A stretch of 64,000 nucleotides of DNA from Candidatus Latescibacterota bacterium (GCA_022821275.1 JAJEDY010000001.1:55350-119349), one strand, 5' to 3'; counted from the first letter of the stretch, positions 1 through 9,073 are shown. Program-made: numbers and translations. Notes: generated by a model not told the origin, from the letters alone.

Positions 1-1120
1 ATCCATATTCGGACTCCATAATTTCGATATCTCTCGCACTGCGTTGCCCCGCAGCCGTTGTAAGCACAAAAAACACGCCCGTTTGTCCCCTATCCCCCAA
101 TAGTTTATCGAGATGCGACAATACGAGCAAATCGCGCCACAGCCCCTTGCTAATCACCGGGCGCGTAACATGCGTCATGACCACATCTGGCTCGTATCCG
201 AGCAAATTCTGCGCATACGCCTGCAAACGCGAGCGAGACTGCAATTTCTCTGCATAAGAAATCCGCACAGCGGGAATACCATTGTACACCAGGTCTATCG
301 CTTCCGCTTCAAGTCCCATAAACCGAAGTTCATCGAGTGTGGGGTCGCCCACGGCAAAAATACCATCGCAGTGTGATGCCAGTTGAACCAGCGCGTGCCG
401 ATAATAATCGGACTGATCTCCAAATACATCCTCAACCACTTCGCCCTGTGCAAGTGCTCGCGCCAGCGCGTTGTAAAACATCACATCGTGCCCCGGGTTG
501 CCCTCTGTGATCTCGCGCATCGCCGAAACCTCATGGGCGTAAAAAATTGCCCAGAAGCGCGGATCATTTTTCACAATAGTTTTGAGCGCAACAGGCATGC
601 CCATATACTCATGGGCCAGCACAATATTCGGGCCGGGATCCTTTCCGATCAGTGCGACAACGGCGTCGTAAATGGCTTCCGCACTATCGATATAAAGCGC
701 GTAATCCGCGATCGTATCATACCGGTCAGACGCAAGGCCAAAATGACGGTAGAGATTGTACTTAAAATTGCGGGACCGCCGGGGGTTGATATCTTCGGCA
801 TCGACGAGCAACACATCGGCTTCATATCCACCCGAGAATTGGCGTATCCCGTAAAGAATATTGACGTTGTACCGCTCTGCTACGCGATTGAGCACGCCGG
901 CACAATCCACATTTTGCACACCGGAAATGGTCGAAAAAAGTACCTTGCCACTTTCAGCGAGAATATCTTCATCCCCCAGGTGCGAAAGCGGACCGACGAG
1001 AAAAGATCGCCGCACGGATTTCTGGTACACAGAAGAGGTCATCAAGCCCTCGAGCACAGTCCCGATACCACCGGCCTTGCGAACTGCTTCGTGTGTCGCG
1101 TGAATCACCGTATAGGTCAT
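1..1120 (-). CDS. Glycogen/starch synthase-like glycosyltransferase (partial, runs off the left edge)
   Basis: This gene is missing from the ORF track because no stop codon lies inside the window. Reading the minus strand from the ATG at 1120 gives a continuous frame. The N-terminus HATHEAVRKAGGIGTVLEGL resembles the ADP-glucose-binding start of GT5 glycogen synthases. Further in are VLAHEYMGMP, a VYNGIP motif and THVTRPVISKGLWR, which fits the start of the second Rossmann domain of a GT-B enzyme. About 373 residues are visible and the C-terminal nucleotide-sugar site is outside. It starts 3 nt after the stop of the CycH-like lipoprotein gene and so belongs to the same co-directional run. A role in glycogen or another alpha-glucan is likely, but a GT4-type enzyme is possible. 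Confidence 0.75.
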   Translation of the reverse strand, partial: MTYTVIHATHEAVRKAGGIGTVLEGLMTSSVYQKSVRRSFLVGPLSHLGDEDILAESGKVLFSTISGVQNVDCAGVLNRVAERYNVNILYGIRQFSGGYEADVLLVDAEDINPRRSRNFKYNLYRHFGLASDRYDTIADYALYIDSAEAIYDAVVALIGKDPGPNIVLAHEYMGMPVALKTIVKNDPRFWAIFYAHEVSAMREITEGNPGHDVMFYNALARALAQGEVVEDVFGDQSDYYRHALVQLASHCDGIFAVGDPTLDELRFMGLEAEAIDLVYNGIPAVRISYAEKLQSRSRLQAYAQNLLGYEPDVVMTHVTRPVISKGLWRDLLVLSHLDKLLGDRGQTGVFFVLTTAAGQRSARDIEIMESEYG

Positions 1121-1123
1121 AAC

Positions 1124-1606
1124 TCAATGCACCGTATCGATCAAAATATCCACTTTTACGGCTCCAGGGGCAACGGGGTTTTGCGGATAAATTCCCTCCA
1201 TATCCCCTGTCTTTGACCCCCCCACACTCCCATCTGCATCAATTTTTGCAGAAACGTACAACGCATCAATCTCAGACCAGTCTATCTCAATCATAGCATC
1301 CCCTCGCGTCAACGTGTACGAATGGGGAAATGCGGAAATGTCGAGCCGCTTCACGGCCAGCGGTGGCCCGCCAACAGGAGCAGGTCGCGCAATAACAAAT
1401 AGCACGGCATTGCTTCCGATGCGCTCGTCCAGCCCATCGGCCAATCGAATCGTGCCCGAAACCACGGCATCTGATGCCTGTGGCCCCGCTTTATCTTCTG
1501 TAGCCTGAGCAGGTGGAGGCTTTGGCGGCGGATGCGCCCCTTCCTCATAGTGCTGACTACAAGACAGCAACGACATAAGAACGCATAAGAAAATAGATTT
1601 ACGCAT
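1124..1606 (-). CDS. Small lipoprotein with CycH/CcmI C-terminal-like domain
   Basis: A 160-residue predicted lipoprotein. The chosen start, five codons inside the ORF-track start, gives a clean signal peptide MRKSIFLCVLMSLLSC with lipobox LLSC and overlaps the end of map by 8 bp, suggesting translational coupling. A Pro-rich linker (residues about 20-45) is followed by a beta-rich domain: VSGTIRLADGL, AVLFVIARP, PLAVKRLDISAFPHSYTL. This resembles the C-terminal Ig-like domain of CycH/CcmI cytochrome c biogenesis proteins, which binds apocytochrome. The TPR part of CycH is absent and no other ccm genes are nearby, so a direct role in cytochrome maturation is uncertain. It may simply be an outer-surface adaptor protein. 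Confidence 0.6.
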   Translation of the reverse strand: MRKSIFLCVLMSLLSCSQHYEEGAHPPPKPPPAQATEDKAGPQASDAVVSGTIRLADGLDERIGSNAVLFVIARPAPVGGPPLAVKRLDISAFPHSYTLTRGDAMIEIDWSEIDALYVSAKIDADGSVGGSKTGDMEGIYPQNPVAPGAVKVDILIDTVH

Positions 1607-2363
1607 CGATCTCTTCCTCAAACATCGTCAAAATCCTGGGTTCTCCACGCGTAATCGCCACGACATGCTCAAAGTGTGCCGAAGGCAGCCCATCAGCAGC
1701 CGATGCAGTCCAGCCGTCATCTGCCACCACGACCTCGTGTGTCCCCAAATTGACCATCGGCTCAATGGCGAGTACCATTCCCTTTCGCAGGCGCGGGTTG
1801 CGCTCTGGAGGCACGTAATTTGGCACGGCGGGTTCTTCGTGCAACCTGCGCCCAATACCATGCCCAACAAATTGCCGCACAACAGAAAATCCAGATTGCT
1901 CAACCCAGTTTTGCACCGCACCACAAATATCGCTCAGGCGTCTTCCGGCAACCGCTTGCTCAATCCCTTTAAACAGGGCTTCTCGCGTCACCTTCAGCAA
2001 TTCTTTCTCTCTCTCCGAAATATTGCCGACAACGCGCGTAATTGCCTGATCGCCGTAGTAGCCGCGCAATTTTACACCGATATCAATGCTGACAATATCG
2101 CCATCTACCAGCTTCCGCGATCCGGGAATCCCGTGTACGACCTGTTCGTTAATTGAAATACAACTCGCTGCCGGATACCCCTTATAGCCCTTAAATGCGG
2201 GTTCTGCTCCGTGTGACCGGATCACATCTTCGGCCACGCTATCCAGCTCTCTGGTCGTCGTTCCCACTTTGACGAGCGGCTTAAGTGTGCGATGCACCTG
2301 CCCCACAATGCGGTTTGCCTCAACCATCAAATCCAGTTCTCGATCTGTTCGCAATACAATCAC
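1599..2363 (-). CDS. map: Methionine aminopeptidase, type I
   Basis: Removes the initiator methionine from nascent proteins in the cytoplasm. At 254 residues it has the normal type I length without an N-terminal extension. The five metal ligands of the pita-bread fold are visible: two Asp in the SIDIGVKLRGYYGDQ region, His in VGHGIGRRLHEEP, Glu in AIEPMV and Glu in HFEHVV. The substrate-pocket His lies in EQVVHGIPG. It starts 11 nt after the metalloprotease gene and its end overlaps the lipoprotein start, so it sits in the middle of the metal operon run. Metal dependence (Mn/Fe/Co) makes the neighbourhood with a metal transporter suggestive, but this is not proof of a shared function. Confidence 0.97.
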   Translation of the reverse strand: MIVLRTDRELDLMVEANRIVGQVHRTLKPLVKVGTTTRELDSVAEDVIRSHGAEPAFKGYKGYPAASCISINEQVVHGIPGSRKLVDGDIVSIDIGVKLRGYYGDQAITRVVGNISEREKELLKVTREALFKGIEQAVAGRRLSDICGAVQNWVEQSGFSVVRQFVGHGIGRRLHEEPAVPNYVPPERNPRLRKGMVLAIEPMVNLGTHEVVVADDGWTASAADGLPSAHFEHVVAITRGEPRILTMFEEEIDA

Positions 2364-2374
2364 AGCGTACTCCC

Positions 2375-4000
2375 CTAACGCGATTCTCCAAAATGGGAAA
2401 CAAAAATGAGAAAATCCAGGAAATCAACAGGCCCATCCCCATTGAAATCCAATTTCGGATCGTACTTACTATCCGTGTACAAACGCTTAAAACCATCGGC
2501 AAAACGCAGAAAATCGGAAAATGCAACGCGCCCATCGCCATCGACATCGCATACGAGATCCGTCGCCATACTGCCGCCAGTTGACAGCGTGTAATTCACG
2601 CGCCGCCTTTCACCCGAAAGCGATGCCTCCATCACAATAAATACAACCTCGTCAAAACGATTGGCTCTTGGAATAACTACTGTTGTTCCCCGCGGGTATA
2701 ATAATTCGACGCCAGACGGAGAGATCAGCATAACCAGCAATGCCCATTGTCCCTGAGCGTCCAGTGCAAATGTCCCCCGAAGCCCGCCAAAGATATTTGA
2801 AGTTGCCACGCGCAAATACGTCGCCCCCAAATGATCAACCGTTTCAGACCCATCAACAGAACCACCTGTGCCGAGGAATATATCGGCGTGCTTTATCGAG
2901 GGCAAATCGCGCGCCTCAACATAATACCCGGGACGCGTGCGTACATCAGTCAAATAATTCCACGCGGCAAACCGCGGCATCACCTGTGCAAATCCCCCCA
3001 GAGGCATCCCATCATCTATAAGCGACAAACTATAATTGCTCGGATCGCGTCTTTGTAGCAACTCCCAAACGCTTTTGATCGCATCTGCACTGTAAACCTG
3101 CTCGATGTGGTGGGCAAAAATCGACGCGCCAAAAGGATGGGCACTATTAGAAAACTTGTCTAATGACGCTTCGGGATCGTCGTAAAAACAAGAAAAATTG
3201 CTCGGGCAACTCATATACTGATAAAAATCATTCACGTCGGGATAGGCCACGTCCTCCATCCAGGTCGCCGTGAGTTCCTGCCACCACGCAGCGGCAAAAT
3301 CGGCATAATACCCAAATTGAATCGCGTGGAAAAACTCGTGTGCAGCCGTCACGCGCAACCCGTTGAATCCACGTGAATTTACAGGATAAATACTATCCGT
3401 AAAATTATTGTCAATTTCCATATAACTCGACGTCGTCACTTCCGTAAATACAATTGGGTATGTATAACCATAAACTCGCTGAATCGCGAGATTTTTAATA
3501 TAAATGTCGTAAACACCATCGCCATCGGATGGAGGTGGATTGTAGCCCAACTGATTGATCTCCAAATCCCAAACCGCCTCAAAAACCCGCGCAGTTTCAT
3601 CGACATAATCCGGCACGCCATTGGCATCTGCGTCTGTTGGCGCAACGGCGTGTGTCCCCGTGGTATTATAGTGAATTTTGAAACGTCCTCTCGGAGACAG
3701 TATTGAATGACTCAGGATGGGACGCTGCAGAAGAAAAGCAAATGCCTCCTTTGCTGCGGGAGGCAATCGGTCCCAATTTGCGGTCAAACCCCTTATCGCC
3801 GATGTCCCACAGGTAGCTCTATCCAGCCGAAATTCGCTATCAACGGGCAGTACATCGGGAAAAAAATGAGCACATGCACGGCAATAAATATCGTGCAATT
3901 CAGTTCCGGGCGCAAAAATGGGCGGAACTTGTGCATGCACGGATCCGCCCGCCAATAAAATAATCGCCAACAAAAGAACAACCCTGCCCATCTCAGCCAT
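2375..4000 (-). CDS. Secreted MXAN_6640-type metalloprotease with C-terminal dockerin-like domain
   Basis: The start is placed at MAEMGRVVLLLAIILLAGG, which gives a signal peptide cleaved after VHA and overlaps the mntR-like stop by 8 bp. The longer start in the ORF track lies inside that regulator and is rejected. The 541-residue product has HEFFH at residues 221-225 followed by WWQELTATWMED, a gluzincin-like zinc site with a downstream Glu ligand, as in the MXAN_6640 family of putative metalloproteases. Cys pairs occur near residues 40-43. The last 60 residues contain two EF-hand-like repeats (DVDGDGRVAFSDFL and DFNGDGPVDFLDFL), resembling a type I dockerin. Likely extracellular, Ca- and Zn-binding. 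Substrate unknown. Confidence 0.8.
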   Translation of the reverse strand: MAEMGRVVLLLAIILLAGGSVHAQVPPIFAPGTELHDIYCRACAHFFPDVLPVDSEFRLDRATCGTSAIRGLTANWDRLPPAAKEAFAFLLQRPILSHSILSPRGRFKIHYNTTGTHAVAPTDADANGVPDYVDETARVFEAVWDLEINQLGYNPPPSDGDGVYDIYIKNLAIQRVYGYTYPIVFTEVTTSSYMEIDNNFTDSIYPVNSRGFNGLRVTAAHEFFHAIQFGYYADFAAAWWQELTATWMEDVAYPDVNDFYQYMSCPSNFSCFYDDPEASLDKFSNSAHPFGASIFAHHIEQVYSADAIKSVWELLQRRDPSNYSLSLIDDGMPLGGFAQVMPRFAAWNYLTDVRTRPGYYVEARDLPSIKHADIFLGTGGSVDGSETVDHLGATYLRVATSNIFGGLRGTFALDAQGQWALLVMLISPSGVELLYPRGTTVVIPRANRFDEVVFIVMEASLSGERRRVNYTLSTGGSMATDLVCDVDGDGRVAFSDFLRFADGFKRLYTDSKYDPKLDFNGDGPVDFLDFLIFVSHFGESR

Positions 4001-4676
4001 CTTCCCCCAATGATGAAACATAAATATGTGCAGCCACTTCAAGGCCGAGAGAATACCTGGCCTCGCCATTGACCACAATTTCCAGCGGGCCGTTAAAAGG
4101 CGCGCGCCCCACCACCTCGATCTCGACATTGGGTTTAATACCCATCGTCGCCATATAGCGCAACATCTCCGCGCTTTGATCACTCACCTGTCTGACGCGT
4201 ACATTTTCACCTGCTGAAATATCTGCCAGACACAGATAATGGTCGTATTCTATCGAACCATCTTTGCGCGGAATCGGTGCGCCGTGGGGATCAACTGTTG
4301 GATACCCCAGCATTCGGTCAATTTTATCTTCAAACTCCTCGGAAATCACATGCTCTAACCGATCCGCCTCTTCATCGACCTTATCCAGATCAAATCCCAG
4401 TACTTCTGACAGATAAAGCTCGAGCAAACGGTGGTGGCGAAGGACCTCAAGGGCAATGCGTTTTCCCGTCGATGTGAGTACAACGCCCTGATAAGGCGTG
4501 TGTTCCACCAATTTCATCGCCGCGAGTTTCTTGAGCATATTGGTGACCGAAGCAGGTGCCACCGCTCTGTGCTCTGCAATGAGAGAAGTCGTCACAGATG
4601 CGACGGGGTTCTGCCCGTGTGTCAGCTTATAGATCGTTTTCAAATAATCCTGTGACGATTGACTGATCATCTTCAT
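3993..4676 (-). CDS. DtxR/MntR-family metal-dependent transcriptional regulator with FeoA-like C-terminal domain
   Basis: A 227-residue cytoplasmic repressor. Residues 1-65 form the winged helix (SQDYLKTIYKL, SVTNMLKKLAAMKLVEHT). Residues about 75-150 are the metal-binding/dimerisation domain (HHRLLELYLSEVLG and EEADRLEHVISEE supply the usual His and Glu ligands). Residues about 150-225 form an SH3/FeoA-like domain. It lies 57 bp after the second permease of the metal ABC transporter on the same strand and therefore probably controls that operon in response to Mn or Fe. A possible operator lies upstream of the binding-protein gene. Whether it senses Mn(II) or Fe(II) cannot be settled by eye. 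Confidence 0.92.
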   Translation of the reverse strand: MKMISQSSQDYLKTIYKLTHGQNPVASVTTSLIAEHRAVAPASVTNMLKKLAAMKLVEHTPYQGVVLTSTGKRIALEVLRHHRLLELYLSEVLGFDLDKVDEEADRLEHVISEEFEDKIDRMLGYPTVDPHGAPIPRKDGSIEYDHYLCLADISAGENVRVRQVSDQSAEMLRYMATMGIKPNVEIEVVGRAPFNGPLEIVVNGEARYSLGLEVAAHIYVSSLGEDG

Positions 4677-4733
4677 CTCTCCAAATAACTATGACAAAAA
4701 GTAAGATAAACCTCACATACAGGCAAGCACATC

Positions 4734-6008
4734 CTATCCTTCGGGAATGCGCTTGCCCTGCGGATCGGTTGCAATATTGGGCAATGCCGCTCGAATTTCT
4801 TCCCGCAAGCGGTCATCTGTAAAGTGTTCCAGCGCATCGGCAGGGTCGTGTACATGATCTGGCGGAAGCCCTATTTGGTTCAGGTAGGACTCCCAAAGCC
4901 TGTGATTGCGGAGCAATCTGGTCGCGTGTATAACCCCCTGCTCCCCCAGTGAAAAATGTCCATTTTCCCGCGTGATCAGCCCTTGCCACATCAACGACCG
5001 AATCGCAATACCAGACACCCAGCGCGCAGCCGTATCGACCAGGTCGCCCCAACTGAGTGCAGAGACGCGCTGCGATTCTCGCTCGCGGAGCAACTTCAAC
5101 AAAACGTGATCTCGCGCAACCTTCAAAGAGAGTCGCACCTGCCGCACAAATCGCCCCAGCACCCCATAGTGAGGCGCAAAAATCAAAGAAAGCGCGAACA
5201 GGAAGCCCATCACCACAACCATAGCTCCTGCAATAGAGCTATTCCAAACTCCTGCAAGAAAATATCCGGCTATTGCGGAAATAACGCCCATCAGTGCAGA
5301 CAACGTCAAAATGACTTTCAACCGATCGCTCCACAAATAGGCCGAAGCACCGGGAACAATCAGCATCGCCACGACGAGAATAGCCCCCACGGACTCGAAT
5401 GCAGCCACCGTTGTCACAGAAACGGCTCCCATCAGCATATAATGCACCAGCGCAGCACTCACGCCCACAGAAAGCGCCATCTCGGCATCGAAAGACGCGA
5501 TCAAAAGCTCTTTGTAAAACACCAGAACAAATGCGAGATTAAGCGCGAATACCGTTCCGAGAATCCATATCGGGCGCGGTCCCAAATCCCATTCTCCCCA
5601 GAACAGACGGTCCCACGGCGTGTACGCAATCTCTCCATAAAGCACGCATTCCTGATCGAGATCGACCTGCCCGGCAAATGCCGTGATCAAAACAACCCCC
5701 AGCGCGAAAAGCGCTGTAAAAGCAATGCCTATCGACGAGTCTTCTTGCACGCGCCACCTGCGGTGAAATGTCTCAATTAACACCGTGGCAATCACCCCAC
5801 ATATAGCAGCACCAATAAACATCGGAATCACATCGCGGCTGCCCGAAAGTAGAAACGCAATAACAATGCCCGGCAAAACAGCATGGCTCAGGGCATCGCC
5901 CAAAAGCGACATCTTGCGCAACACGAGATACGCGCCCAACAGACCGCACGACGCACCTGCCAGCGCACCTGCCAGCACGATCCAAAATGGTCCCCAGAAC
6001 TCACTCAT
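4734..6008 (-). CDS. Metal ABC transporter permease fused to a DtxR-like metal-binding domain (second of two)
   Basis: The start MSEFWGPFWIVLAGALAG overlaps the upstream permease stop by 8 bp (ATGAGTGA). The 424-residue protein begins with an ABC-3/ZnuB-type permease of about 8-9 membrane segments (GLLGAYLVLRKMSLLGDALSHAVLPG). Family permeases are about 270-300 residues. The extra C-terminal part (about residues 310-424) holds a wHTH-like stretch and NHRLWESYLNQIG...ADALEHFTDD, matching the iron-dependent-repressor dimerisation domain with its His/Glu ligands. Role: the membrane channel for Mn/Fe/Zn uptake. The cytoplasmic tail could sense internal metal and gate transport, which is an inference. 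Such permease-DtxR fusions are known in Planctomycetes and Bacteroidetes. Confidence 0.9.
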   Translation of the reverse strand: MSEFWGPFWIVLAGALAGASCGLLGAYLVLRKMSLLGDALSHAVLPGIVIAFLLSGSRDVIPMFIGAAICGVIATVLIETFHRRWRVQEDSSIGIAFTALFALGVVLITAFAGQVDLDQECVLYGEIAYTPWDRLFWGEWDLGPRPIWILGTVFALNLAFVLVFYKELLIASFDAEMALSVGVSAALVHYMLMGAVSVTTVAAFESVGAILVVAMLIVPGASAYLWSDRLKVILTLSALMGVISAIAGYFLAGVWNSSIAGAMVVVMGFLFALSLIFAPHYGVLGRFVRQVRLSLKVARDHVLLKLLRERESQRVSALSWGDLVDTAARWVSGIAIRSLMWQGLITRENGHFSLGEQGVIHATRLLRNHRLWESYLNQIGLPPDHVHDPADALEHFTDDRLREEIRAALPNIATDPQGKRIPEG

Positions 6009-7287
6009 CTTTGCCGGTCCTCCGATAGCCACTGTGCGCTTTGTGAATATCTCCAACAATATCTATATCTTCTTCTGCCAGAATTGTTTCGAGCTGTTCT
6101 ATAATCTCAGGCGTTAAAATATGCTCGACCTCATCGGCGGGCCTATCGACGTGATCCTCCTCCAAAATAGACCGATAAACCAGATAATATTCCCATAGCT
6201 GATGGGATTTGACCACAAAATCCGCCTCTTTGTGTCCCAATTCCGTCAAAGAACACGCACCATTGTGCAGGCTCACCCACCCATCGCGTGCGAGACGTTT
6301 TGCGAGCCGACGCACGCGGTAAAGCGGCAACTGAAGCTCGCCGGCCAGGTCCACCAACACAACCTTCTGCTTGTCCTGCGTCTGCAATGCGAGATATGCC
6401 CGCAAAAAATGCTGACCATTCTCCCGCAACGCGTTTGCCCTGAGCCGCATCCTCCTGGCGAGCACCCCGCGCCTGGGGGCAATCAGCACAGAGACGAGAA
6501 ATGCAGCCGTTGCGACCAGCACCATCACCGGTCCCGTTGGGATTCGAGGAGCAAGCGCGCTCAAGCCAACGCCCATCGCACCGCATAGCGCGCCCAAAAT
6601 ACCCGACACCAGCACCATCACATGCAGCCGATCTGTCCAAAACCGCGCAGCAGCAGCCGGGGTAATCAACATCGCAGCAATGAGAATAACCCCCACAGCC
6701 TGAAGCCCCACCATAACAGTAAGCACGATCAACCCCATCAACAAAAGATCGACCACACGCTGGGAAAATCCCAGTGCAGAGAGAAATTCCGCATCAAAAA
6801 TAAGCCCCTTAAACTCCTTGTAAAAAAGAAAAACCGCAATCATAACCAGTACAGATACAATGCACATCACATACAGGTCAGCACGCACGATAGACGCCGC
6901 CTGTCCAAAAAGAAATTTATCCAGACCACTTTGATTGCCCACCTCACTCTGCTGAATATGCGTGAGCAACACAATACCCCCACCAAAAAATACTGAAAGC
7001 ACAATGCCCAGCGCGGCGTCTGCTTTGATGCGCGTGTAATTGACAATGGCCTCAATAATAAGCACGCCCACCACACCGGAAACAGTTGCGCCCAAAAGCA
7101 GAACGGGCAATGCCTTGCTCTGTGTCCACAGAAATGCCAGCGCAACGCCCGGAAGCGCTGCATGCGCCAGCGCATCGCCCAAAAGGCTGCGCCGGCGCAA
7201 CACGGCAAATGCACCCAGCGTGCCCGATGTCGCCCCGATCAATAGCGAACCGAGCAAAACCAGTTGAAATGTCGCATCCCAAATCAC
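6001..7287 (-). CDS. Metal ABC transporter permease fused to a DtxR-like domain (first of two)
   Basis: The ORF-track start is a TTG inside the ATPase gene. I prefer the GTG at 7287, one base after the ATPase stop, preceded by AGAGGGG at good spacing (428 residues). The N-terminal 280 residues form an ABC-3 permease (GTLGAFAVLRRRSLLGDALAHAALPG) with many hydrophobic helices. The tail contains a winged-helix-like segment (LPLYRVRRLAKRLARDGWVSL) and SHQLWEYYLVYR...ADEVEHILTPE, a DtxR-type metal-binding/dimerisation motif. It forms the heteromeric membrane pore with the following permease and works with the upstream ATPase and binding lipoprotein. Having both permeases fused gives four possible sensor domains per operon counting the free regulator dimer. 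Confidence 0.9.
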   Translation of the reverse strand: MIWDATFQLVLLGSLLIGATSGTLGAFAVLRRRSLLGDALAHAALPGVALAFLWTQSKALPVLLLGATVSGVVGVLIIEAIVNYTRIKADAALGIVLSVFFGGGIVLLTHIQQSEVGNQSGLDKFLFGQAASIVRADLYVMCIVSVLVMIAVFLFYKEFKGLIFDAEFLSALGFSQRVVDLLLMGLIVLTVMVGLQAVGVILIAAMLITPAAAARFWTDRLHVMVLVSGILGALCGAMGVGLSALAPRIPTGPVMVLVATAAFLVSVLIAPRRGVLARRMRLRANALRENGQHFLRAYLALQTQDKQKVVLVDLAGELQLPLYRVRRLAKRLARDGWVSLHNGACSLTELGHKEADFVVKSHQLWEYYLVYRSILEEDHVDRPADEVEHILTPEIIEQLETILAEEDIDIVGDIHKAHSGYRRTGKDE

Positions 7288-7288
7288 C

Positions 7289-8074
7289 TCATAAACCCCT
7301 CTGATGATGGGCAACGGCCTGCGCGGCTTCGGAAAGCACCGTCAATCGCCCGCCATAAGTTTTGTTCAAATTGTCTTCTGTGAATACATTTTTCGTCTCA
7401 CCAGCGGCAACGATCCGCATATTGATCAAAACCAGCCAGTCAAAATACTGATTCACCGTGTGCAAATCGTGATGTACAACCAGCATGGTCTTTTTGCGCG
7501 CCCTCAAATCCATCAAAATGTCGATAATGGCGCGTTCGGTCGCCGCATCCACACCTGCAAAAGGTTCATCCATCAGATAAATTTGTGCATCTTGAGCCAG
7601 AGCGCGTGCCAGAAAAACACGCTGTTGCTGGCCTCCCGAAAGTTGATTGATCTGCCGATGCCCAAAATCGGTCATACCGACTTTTTCAAGTGCCTCCTCA
7701 GCCAGTTCTCTATCAATTTTATCCGGACGTCTCACCCACCCCACGTGCCCATAACGCCCCATAAGCACCACATCTAAGGCATTGATGGGAAAATCCCAAT
7801 CCACCGACTCTCGTTGTGGCACATAGCCAATGGCCTGCCGCATGCGCAAATAGGGCTTGCCGTAGATACGGACCCACCCCGAAGCCTTGGGCACGAGATC
7901 CATAATCGCTTTAATCATCGTACTCTTGCCCGCGCCATTGGGACCCACGACCCCTACGAGTTTGCCTTCTGGCACAGCGAGATCGACATCCCACAGAACG
8001 GGTTTCTTGTGATATGCCACCGTCATATCGTGGATATGAATGGGCGTCACCGATTCATCAACGGCATGTAACAT
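7289..8074 (-). CDS. Metal ABC transporter ATP-binding protein
   Basis: The start is placed at MLHAVDESV, whose ATG shares one base with the stop (TAATG) of the binding-protein gene. The 46 extra residues in the ORF track are read from inside that gene. The 261-residue ATPase has Walker A GPNGAGKST, Q-loop in YVPQRESVDWDFP, signature LSGGQQQR, Walker B IYLMDEPF and the H-loop in VVHHDLH. VDWDFP after the Q-loop is common in Mn/Zn/Fe ATPases of the MntB/ZnuC/TroB type. It powers uptake through the two fused permeases. All four transporter genes overlap or abut, so they are translated as one operon. Confidence 0.96.
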   Translation of the reverse strand: MLHAVDESVTPIHIHDMTVAYHKKPVLWDVDLAVPEGKLVGVVGPNGAGKSTMIKAIMDLVPKASGWVRIYGKPYLRMRQAIGYVPQRESVDWDFPINALDVVLMGRYGHVGWVRRPDKIDRELAEEALEKVGMTDFGHRQINQLSGGQQQRVFLARALAQDAQIYLMDEPFAGVDAATERAIIDILMDLRARKKTMLVVHHDLHTVNQYFDWLVLINMRIVAAGETKNVFTEDNLNKTYGGRLTVLSEAAQAVAHHQRGL

Positions 8075-8988
8075 TATCTCAACGCCTCGACAATTGTGTT
8101 CACATTTGACCTGACCATACCGATGTACGTATCGGCCCCACTGCCCGCGGGTCCCATAGCGTCGGAATACAGTGTGCCGCCAATTGCGACATCCCACCCC
8201 CGCGCCTTGCAACCCTCGCGCACGGCATTGATCGAGCGCTCGGGCACACTGCTTTCCACAAAAATGGCTTTTACCTGCCGTTTGACTATAAAATCCACCA
8301 GCAGCGACACATCGTTGACGCCGTATTCCGCCACAGTCGAAATCCCCTGAAGCCCGCGTACTTGAATGCCGTAAGCAAGACCAAAATATCCAAAGGCGTC
8401 ATGTGCTGTAATCAACACGCGCTGGTCGCTGGGAATACGTGCAATCTGCGCTTTTGCCCAGGCGTCGAGATCGAACAATTGCACGCGATACGCCTCTGCA
8501 TTGGCGCGAAATACATCTGCACCATCTGCATCAATCCCGATCAGCGCCTGAACAACCACGGGCAGGGTTTCTGCCCACATGCCGACGTCAAACCAGATAT
8601 GCGGGTCGTGCTCTCCTTGCCCTGCAACCGGTTTCCGCAGCCTTTCTTTGGGAATATCTCGCGACACGGGAATCACCGTCTTGCTGCGCGCCATTTTTTT
8701 AAAAATACCCTCCAGCTTGCCTTCCAGAAAAAGACCGTTGTAAAATATCACATCTGCACGAGACAGTTTTTGCAAATCGCCCTGCGTTGCCTTGTAATAA
8801 TGCGGATCAATCCCAGGTCCCATCAGGGAAATCACCTCTGCGCGATCCCCCGCAACATGGCGCACCAGATCGCCGACCATCCCGGTCGTACACACCACCA
8901 GCTTTTTATCTTCTTCAACCAGCGGCATTTCGTCCCCACCACACGCACACAGCAACAAAACGCCAGCCATAATAAAAAAACGGTACAT
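8074..8988 (-). CDS. Metal-binding lipoprotein of the ABC transporter (cluster A-I, MntA/TroA/ZnuA type)
   Basis: The start at MYRFFIMAGVLLLCAC gives a lipoprotein signal (lipobox LCAC) and a GGGGGGTGT ribosome site. The longer ORF-track start lacks both. The 304-residue protein is the extracytoplasmic receptor. Ligand candidates are His in GIDPHYYK, His in DPHIWFD, His in TAHDAFGYFG and Asp in the C-terminal SGADTYIGMVRSN. It lacks the long His-rich loop typical of ZnuA, which slightly favours Mn or Fe over Zn. As the first gene of the operon it is preceded by a sigma70-like promoter and a DtxR-like palindrome. Confidence 0.94.
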   Translation of the reverse strand: MYRFFIMAGVLLLCACGGDEMPLVEEDKKLVVCTTGMVGDLVRHVAGDRAEVISLMGPGIDPHYYKATQGDLQKLSRADVIFYNGLFLEGKLEGIFKKMARSKTVIPVSRDIPKERLRKPVAGQGEHDPHIWFDVGMWAETLPVVVQALIGIDADGADVFRANAEAYRVQLFDLDAWAKAQIARIPSDQRVLITAHDAFGYFGLAYGIQVRGLQGISTVAEYGVNDVSLLVDFIVKRQVKAIFVESSVPERSINAVREGCKARGWDVAIGGTLYSDAMGPAGSGADTYIGMVRSNVNTIVEALR

Positions 8989-9057
8989 ACACCCCCCATA
9001 AAAATATCTACAATTATATATGGCTACAATGCTTCTTATATTACTACTAAAATAAAA

Positions 9058-9073
9058 TTTAGTCTTAGCTAAA
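9058..9073 (-). promoter_or_regulatory. Candidate DtxR/MntR operator
   Basis: TTTAGTCTTAGCTAAA is an imperfect inverted repeat with 5-bp arms (TTTAG/CTAAA) and resembles DtxR/MntR boxes. It directly overlaps the downstream edge of the predicted -10 element of the binding-protein promoter, a position suited to repression. Only one site was seen and no DNA-binding data are available. Confidence 0.45.

Noticed and set aside
383-1216. 277-residue plus-strand ORF at the left edge
   Set aside because: The minus strand encodes a glycosyltransferase with clear GT-B motifs across the same bases.
4956-5780. 274-residue plus-strand ORF
   Set aside because: Lies opposite the second permease; composition (Arg, Gln, His rich) is that of an antisense reading.
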